Shown here: positions 59,599 through 64,000 of the stretch, piece by piece
How the letters are laid out: the number at the start of each line of letters is the position of its first letter
Position numbering within the stretch: the first letter of the stretch is position 1
Source of the DNA: an uncultured Gammaproteobacteria bacterium
GTDB taxonomy: Bacteria; Pseudomonadota; Gammaproteobacteria; Steroidobacterales; Foliamicaceae
Direction of reading: 5' to 3'
Assembly (NCBI GenBank): GCA_951828235.1
Contig: OX639965.1
Location: 451,191-515,190, forward strand
DNA length: 64,000 nucleotides
Notes under the pieces: generated by a model
What the model saw: only the letters and a program-made list of their open reading frames with translations
Databases searched by the model: none
Told to the model about the DNA's origin: nothing
Position numbers and translations under genes: made by a program

Positions 59599-61220
59599 TT
59601 GCTCCGGTGTCCGGTTTCGGCGAGCGCGATCGCCGAAGTTGATGCGTTGTCCCGGTACAGGGTCACGAAACGCCTGGTTTCGGCCGCGCCGTAAGGCGCA
59701 AGGTTCTGCGCCCAGCGAAAGCCGATGGTCTGGAACATCAGCCGCGCGCGAACCTCCACCTCCTGCACGCCGGGCGGGGCCTTCACCCGGTAACGGATCC
59801 TGTCGCCGCCGGCCCGGAAGTCGGCGTCCTCGCGCGCCCGGCCGCGCACCATGATGGCGGCGTCGGCGCTTGCCTTGTCGAAGCCGTCGGGCAGCAGCCG
59901 ATTGTCCTTGGCGTAGGTGACGGCCGAAAGCAGGCCCGTGGTGACGCGACCTGAGCCGTCGGCGATGATCGGTTCGTAGATCTGCACCTGGGCGGGGTCG
60001 TCGATCACCTGGTAGTGCGGCTCAAAGCTCTCCGCATCCTCGTCGTTGTCATTCCCCTCGATGCTGCCGTCGGAGCGCATGGCGCCGGATTCGAACAGCA
60101 GCTCGCCGTTGCCGTCGCGCACCGCAAGGTGGATCCAGACCCTGCGGGAAGGGTACGCGGTCGGCAGCTTGTGGCCAGCCAGGTTCGTTACCTCAAGGTC
60201 GACTACGAATTGTTCCCCGTCGCGGCTGACATCCAGAACCTTCAGCTCGGCGCTGGAAGTCTGCAGGTGTTCGCGGGTCGCGTCAGCGGCGCGCTGAAGG
60301 TCGCCGGACGGCGCCTTGACCAGGAGTTCTTCGCGATACCGGTCCAGCAGCCGCAGCATGAACTCGTTGCCTCCGCGAAACACGTGCTGCGAGAAGTTCT
60401 CGCGGGGCTCGCCGAGCACCGAGGAGATTGGCGCCGGCGAAGTTTCCGGCATGTGGCAGGACTGACAGCTGTCGGACTCCACATAGGCGCTGTGCCGCCA
60501 CTCCAGGTACGGCGTCTGCTCCGGGAAGCGGGCCACCTCGCCGCCGTCGGCATCCAGACTCGTGGTGAACAGCGTGTGGCAGGTGGCGCACAGTTCGGAT
60601 TCCTGCATATGTGTGGAGGTTTCCGGCGTGAAGCCGGAGGCCGATTGCATGATCCGGCGCAGCCCGTCGTCCACTTCGAACGGCCCGAAAATCTCCGGGT
60701 CGGCGCCGGAACGAATCACGAAGTTGCCGTCGAAACTGGACTCCTCGCCGAAGTTGTCGGCGCGGATCTGATGACAGGTGGTACAGGAAACTCCATCAAG
60801 CGCCAACAATGCGCTCTCATCGCCCCGGCGTGCCGCTTCAATATTTTCGAACACCTTTCCGAGGCCGCCTTCGGCCCTGGCCAGCGCGCGCGCCATGGGC
60901 ATATGACAGGTCGAACAGGTGTCCTCGATTTCGGCCCGGGCGCCCGGATGGTCGCTCACCTCGCGGCGCACCGACGCCTGCCAATAGGGGTCGCGCGCCG
61001 AGTGGGCCATGACCGATCCGCGCCAGACGTGCCCTATGGATACGTTGTTCCCGTCCGCGTCGGTGAGATTGCTGTGGCAGGCAATGCACTGGTCCGAAGT
61101 GGCGAAGGTGCTGTGATCCACTGTCTGCGCGTTCACCGATGCTGCGGCCAGCCACAAAAGGAGGCCGAGCGCGGCCGCTGCCGTGGGCGTGAACATCCGG
61201 CCGGCGCGGCTACCAGCCAT
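59595..61220 (-). CDS. Pentahaem c-type cytochrome
   Basis: A 541-residue exported protein (signal peptide about 10-33) with five CxxCH haem sites: CIACH, CSTCH, CTTCH, CATCH and CQSCH, all within the first ~310 residues. This region resembles cytochrome c554-type multihaem proteins. The C-terminal ~200 residues form a β-rich domain (LEVTNLAGHKLPTAYPSRRVWIHLAVRD). Start is ATG 61220, eight bases after GGAGG; it overlaps the upstream cytochrome–barrel gene by 11 bases. Function: periplasmic or surface electron transfer; partner and substrate unknown. Confidence 0.85.
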   Translation of the reverse strand: MAGSRAGRMFTPTAAAALGLLLWLAAASVNAQTVDHSTFATSDQCIACHSNLTDADGNNVSIGHVWRGSVMAHSARDPYWQASVRREVSDHPGARAEIEDTCSTCHMPMARALARAEGGLGKVFENIEAARRGDESALLALDGVSCTTCHQIRADNFGEESSFDGNFVIRSGADPEIFGPFEVDDGLRRIMQSASGFTPETSTHMQESELCATCHTLFTTSLDADGGEVARFPEQTPYLEWRHSAYVESDSCQSCHMPETSPAPISSVLGEPRENFSQHVFRGGNEFMLRLLDRYREELLVKAPSGDLQRAADATREHLQTSSAELKVLDVSRDGEQFVVDLEVTNLAGHKLPTAYPSRRVWIHLAVRDGNGELLFESGAMRSDGSIEGNDNDEDAESFEPHYQVIDDPAQVQIYEPIIADGSGRVTTGLLSAVTYAKDNRLLPDGFDKASADAAIMVRGRAREDADFRAGGDRIRYRVKAPPGVQEVEVRARLMFQTIGFRWAQNLAPYGAAETRRFVTLYRDNASTSAIALAETGHRSN

Positions 61221-62298
61221 CGCGGAATCCTCCGTCGAACCAGTCCCACAGCAGGTACATGACGATTTGCGGTTTTCGGTCCTGTTTGTTCGCGATCGGA
61301 ACGCGCACGCCGACGTTGAGCAGGATGTGCTGGCGCGTGTTGAGCGCCACCTGCAGCTGCGGCACAAGATCCAGCGTGGTGTCGGCGCCGGAGCCCAGTT
61401 CGCGCGAGGCCAGCAGTTCCACCATTGGACTCCAGGCCCGGCCGAACTCGCCTTCCGTGAAGGTCTTGCCCAACGCCGCCCGAACTGCCACTTCGTTCTC
61501 GGCACGTCCGCCCAGCGCAAATTCCGCCAGCGCCTGGGCCTGCAGAAAGGCGTCCCCCGGCAAAAGCTGCACATAGGCCGCGTAGGGTTCCAGTATCGCG
61601 GAGCCCGAGCCGAAGCCGTCTTCCTCCTTGCCGGTGGGCAGAATGACTTCGCCGCCGACGCTGAAGGCACTGCCCCGTTCGAGGTCGTGGTACAGCGCGT
61701 ACTTGTAGCCAAGCGCCACATCGCCGAATCCGAAGTTCGTATCGCCGTCGACGGGGGAATCGCGCCTTCCCAGCGGGACGCTGACTTCGACCATGCCGCG
61801 GGGCCCAAACCGTTTCTCGTAAAGTGTCTCGAAGATCACCGCCTTGCTGTCGTCCGTATCCAGCCCCAGGTTGAACACGGTTTCGTCCTCGGGAAACGCC
61901 TTCTCGGTGAACAGCGGCTTGGGGACGTTGAACTCGCCGCGGGGCCAGTTCTTGTTTTCGCAGAAAGTGCGGATATGCCGGAGAATGGCGTAAATCTCCT
62001 CGTCGGTCAGCGCATCGCCGAACGCCGGCATCATCCGGTCGAAGGCCCGTACCGGCCCGCCTTCGTGAATTACCGCATGCCAGTCGGGATCCGGCTCCCG
62101 GGACGCGAACTCGCAGTCGGTAAAGTCCGGAAGCTCCAGCTCAAAACCACGGTCCTCCACCGGCCGCCCACGGCCGTCGGAACCGTGGCAGGCCGCGCAG
62201 GCATCCTCATAGAGAGCGGCATCGTGGGCGGAATCGGCAACGGCGTTCCCTGCCAGAATCAGGACCAGCAGCCCGAAAATGGTAGGACGGGAATTCAT
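61210..62298 (-). CDS. Monohaem cytochrome c fused to an outer-membrane β-barrel
   Basis: A 362-residue protein with signal peptide (1-21), a class I cytochrome c domain (about 25-115; haem site CAACHGSDGRG, distal ligand in MMPAFGDALTDEEIYAIL) and then ~240 residues of alternating amphipathic strands (VEVSVPLG, GFGDVALGYKYALY, FSVGGEVILPTGKEEDGFGSGS, LLNVGVRVPI) ending in WDWFDGGFRDGW. The barrel part resembles the MetA-pathway phenol-degradation/transporter family (PF13557-like). The layout recalls Cyc2, an iron-oxidising cytochrome–porin fusion, but the haem domain is larger and the barrel smaller. Coupled to the enoyl-CoA hydratase gene by ATGA. Confidence 0.8.
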   Translation of the reverse strand: MNSRPTIFGLLVLILAGNAVADSAHDAALYEDACAACHGSDGRGRPVEDRGFELELPDFTDCEFASREPDPDWHAVIHEGGPVRAFDRMMPAFGDALTDEEIYAILRHIRTFCENKNWPRGEFNVPKPLFTEKAFPEDETVFNLGLDTDDSKAVIFETLYEKRFGPRGMVEVSVPLGRRDSPVDGDTNFGFGDVALGYKYALYHDLERGSAFSVGGEVILPTGKEEDGFGSGSAILEPYAAYVQLLPGDAFLQAQALAEFALGGRAENEVAVRAALGKTFTEGEFGRAWSPMVELLASRELGSGADTTLDLVPQLQVALNTRQHILLNVGVRVPIANKQDRKPQIVMYLLWDWFDGGFRDGW

Positions 62299-63095
62299 TT
62301 GCCCGTAAACTCAGGCGGGCGCTTCTCGAAGAACGCCGCCAGCGCCTCGTCGTGGTCACGCGTGCGCTGCAGAATGCCCTGCAGGTTGGCCGACATTTCC
62401 ATCACCGATCCGAACCGGTCCTGTCGGCCGGCGCGCAGTAGTTGCTTGGCCATGCGCAGCGCCGCGGGCGGCTGCTTCGCGATTTCGCCGGCGAGCTCGT
62501 GGGCCCTGATCAGCAGTTCGTCCGGGGCGGTCACTTCGCTGACCAGGCCCCAGTCCCTGGCGGTTTCGGCATTGATGAGCTGGCCGGTAAGCAACAACTG
62601 CGCGGCGCGCGAATAGCCGATCAGTTGCTGGAGGATCCATGCGCCGCCGTCGCCGGGAATCAGGCCCAGCTTGAGAAAGGTCTGTCCGAAAAGCGCTTTC
62701 TCGGACGCCAGTCGGATATCGGCAATACAGGCAACGTCGTTGCCTAACCCTATCGCCGGTCCGTTGACGGCCGCGATCAGCGGCACGTCCAGGTTCCACA
62801 GGGCACGGACCATGCGGTGTATCTCGTTGCGGTAATTCTCGCGCAGTTCGGCGGATCCGCCCGCAAAAGGACCGCTGCGGTCACGCATGGCCTTGACGTC
62901 GCCGCCGGAAGAGAACGCCGACCCCGCCCCGGTAAGTATGGCGCAACGCACGGCGGCATCCGCCTGTACTCGCGCGGCTGCCTGCTCGAACAAAGCCCCG
63001 TCGCCAATCCGGCCCAGCAGGTTTCGCTCCCGGGGCCGATTGATCTTCAGCACGACCAGAGGGCCGTCCTTTTCGTACAGCAGTTCGTCACTCAT
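62295..63095 (-). CDS. Enoyl-CoA hydratase/isomerase family protein
   Basis: A 266-residue crotonase-fold protein. The oxyanion-hole segments are SSGGDVKAMRD and NGPAIGLGNDVACIADIRLA; the catalytic region GLIPGDGGAWILQQLIG has Gly-Asp-Gly where hydratases often have an acidic residue, so the exact reaction (hydratase or isomerase) is open. Start is ATG 63095; the frame is open further upstream through non-coding sequence. The stop overlaps the ATG of the cytochrome–barrel gene, an unusual pairing. Confidence 0.87.
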   Translation of the reverse strand: MSDELLYEKDGPLVVLKINRPRERNLLGRIGDGALFEQAAARVQADAAVRCAILTGAGSAFSSGGDVKAMRDRSGPFAGGSAELRENYRNEIHRMVRALWNLDVPLIAAVNGPAIGLGNDVACIADIRLASEKALFGQTFLKLGLIPGDGGAWILQQLIGYSRAAQLLLTGQLINAETARDWGLVSEVTAPDELLIRAHELAGEIAKQPPAALRMAKQLLRAGRQDRFGSVMEMSANLQGILQRTRDHDEALAAFFEKRPPEFTGK

Positions 63096-63181
63096 GTGCA
63101 AGTGAAGGCGCGACTCCCTCGTTCCCGGGGTTCTCCCGAAGTGTTCCTGACATTGGAATGCCGATGGTACCCGTTTCCGGC

Positions 63182-64000
63182 CTAAGCGGGTTCCAGGGCG
63201 GCCGTCTCGCAGACGGCGGCGCACAGCTGACGCAGGTCGCTGTTGGTCATCACATAGGCGGGCATGAGGTAAATCAGTTTGCCGAACGGCCGTGCCCATA
63301 CACCCCGCTCCACCAGGCGCCTTTGCGTGAGGGCGATGTCCACGGGCTTGCGCATCTCCACCACCCCGATGGCGCCGAGCACGCGAACGTCGGCCACCTG
63401 CGGCAATTCGCGGCATGGCGCAAGACCGCGGCGCAATTCGCGCGCGACCCTGGCGACGCGCTTGCGCCAGGGCGATCCAAGCAACAGCTCCACGCTCGCA
63501 TTCGCGACCGCGCAGGCCAGGGGATTGGCCATAAACGTGGGGCCATGCATGAGCACGCCGGCCGCGCCTCCCGCCGAGGAAATCGCCTCGGCAACATGCC
63601 CCCGGGCCAACGTGGCCGCCAGGCTCATGTAGCCGCCGGTCAGGGCTTTCCCGACGCACATGATGTCGGGCACGACGCCGGCATGCTCGCAGGCGAACAA
63701 TTCGCCGCTGCGACCGAAGCCGGTGGCGATCTCGTCCGCGATCAGCAGGATCCCGTGGCGATCGCACAGCTCGCGGGCGCCCTTGAGATATTCGGGATGA
63801 TAGAAGCGCATCCCGCCGGCGCCCTGCACGATGGGCTCCAGGATCACCGCGGCGATCTCTTCATGATGCCGGCGGGCCAGCTCGCGAAGCGGCTCCAGGT
63901 CGGCGGGATCCCAGGATTCGCCATAAGGCACGCGCGGCGCGTCGGCAAAAAGCTGTTCCTGCACGACCCCGGAGAACAGGTGGTGCATGCCGGTCACCGG
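63182..64000 (-). CDS. bioA: Adenosylmethionine–8-amino-7-oxononanoate aminotransferase BioA (partial)
   Basis: The C-terminal 272 residues or so; the N-terminus is beyond the right edge. BioA is the PLP enzyme making 7,8-diaminopelargonic acid in biotin synthesis, with SAM as amino donor. Visible features: [40 protein letters not shown] (PLP Asp) and [15 protein letters not shown] with the Schiff-base lysine, then [18 protein letters not shown] and [14 protein letters not shown]. The HGPTFMANP and PFG segments are BioA-typical among class III aminotransferases. Confidence 0.92.
   Translation of the reverse strand, partial: PVTGMHHLFSGVVQEQLFADAPRVPYGESWDPADLEPLRELARRHHEEIAAVILEPIVQGAGGMRFYHPEYLKGARELCDRHGILLIADEIATGFGRSGELFACEHAGVVPDIMCVGKALTGGYMSLAATLARGHVAEAISSAGGAAGVLMHGPTFMANPLACAVANASVELLLGSPWRKRVARVARELRRGLAPCRELPQVADVRVLGAIGVVEMRKPVDIALTQRRLVERGVWARPFGKLIYLMPAYVMTNSDLRQLCAAVCETAALEPA

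Noticed and set aside
1..64000. CRISPR array, prophage, integron or restriction/defence island
   Set aside because: No regularly spaced repeats, integrases, phage structural genes, Cas or restriction genes were found; higBA and the AAA_14/DUF4143 gene are the only accessory cargo of that sort.

Overview
The window is a GC-rich chromosomal segment of a diderm bacterium, most likely an uncultured or lightly studied gammaproteobacterium. The evidence is the complete mraZ-to-ftsA division and wall cluster, the pcnB/panBC, lptFG–pepA–valS and queG–nnr–tsaE–amiC neighbourhoods, outer-membrane TonB-dependent receptors, and lipopolysaccharide export genes. I cannot name the genus from sequence alone.

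Layout. 1–15.3 kb (minus strand): the dcw cluster in the order mraZ, rsmH, ftsL, ftsI, murE, murF, mraY, murD, ftsW, murG, murC, murB, ddl, ftsQ, ftsA (cut by the window edge). Genes are packed with ATGA/GTGA/TTGA overlaps, and a clear MraZ-type operator sits over the promoter. 15.4–16.6 kb (plus): an orphan LigA/LigB-type extradiol dioxygenase pair. 16.6–24.4 kb: amiC, tsaE, nnr and queG, a normally compact housekeeping neighbourhood, here split by a cargo segment (AAA ATPase/DUF4143, exported VOC protein, HigBA toxin–antitoxin with a frameshifted toxin). 24.3–28.1 kb: panC, panB, a deoxynucleoside kinase and pcnB, then tRNA-Glu(CTC). 28.2–35 kb: lptG/lptF, pepA, valS. 35–43.4 kb (plus): indolepyruvate oxidoreductase iorAB, dsbB, acuI-like reductase, two SDRs, a haem-oxygenase-like diiron protein and a small exported protein. 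43.5–50.6 kb: a decayed M20 hydrolase remnant and two paralogous TonB-dependent receptors flanking a GlcD-type FAD oxidase and glyoxalase I.

50.7–59.6 kb is the most interesting block. It is a metal (most likely zinc) uptake locus: DUF2946-like small protein, ZnuD-like receptor with His/Glu-rich loops, ZrgA-like (DUF2796) His-rich periplasmic protein, LolD-like ATPase, FtsX-like permease and a DUF3299 protein, with a cupin gene and a divergent ZIP transporter next to it. The operon has been hit by three TA-target mobile elements: a 160-bp MITE, a 265-bp MITE and a 1.2-kb IS630-family element. Both MITEs sit exactly in the TA of a gene's stop codon and rebuild a TAG stop. Removing the elements on paper restores tight operon junctions.

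59.6–64 kb (minus): a pentahaem cytochrome c, a monohaem cytochrome c fused to an outer-membrane β-barrel, an enoyl-CoA hydratase translationally coupled to it, and bioA (cut by the window edge).

Two intergenic hairpin elements (30.5 kb and 42.1 kb) share a conserved core but have different, perfectly self-complementary arms; I do not recognise the family. No CRISPR array, rRNA, prophage or origin was seen.
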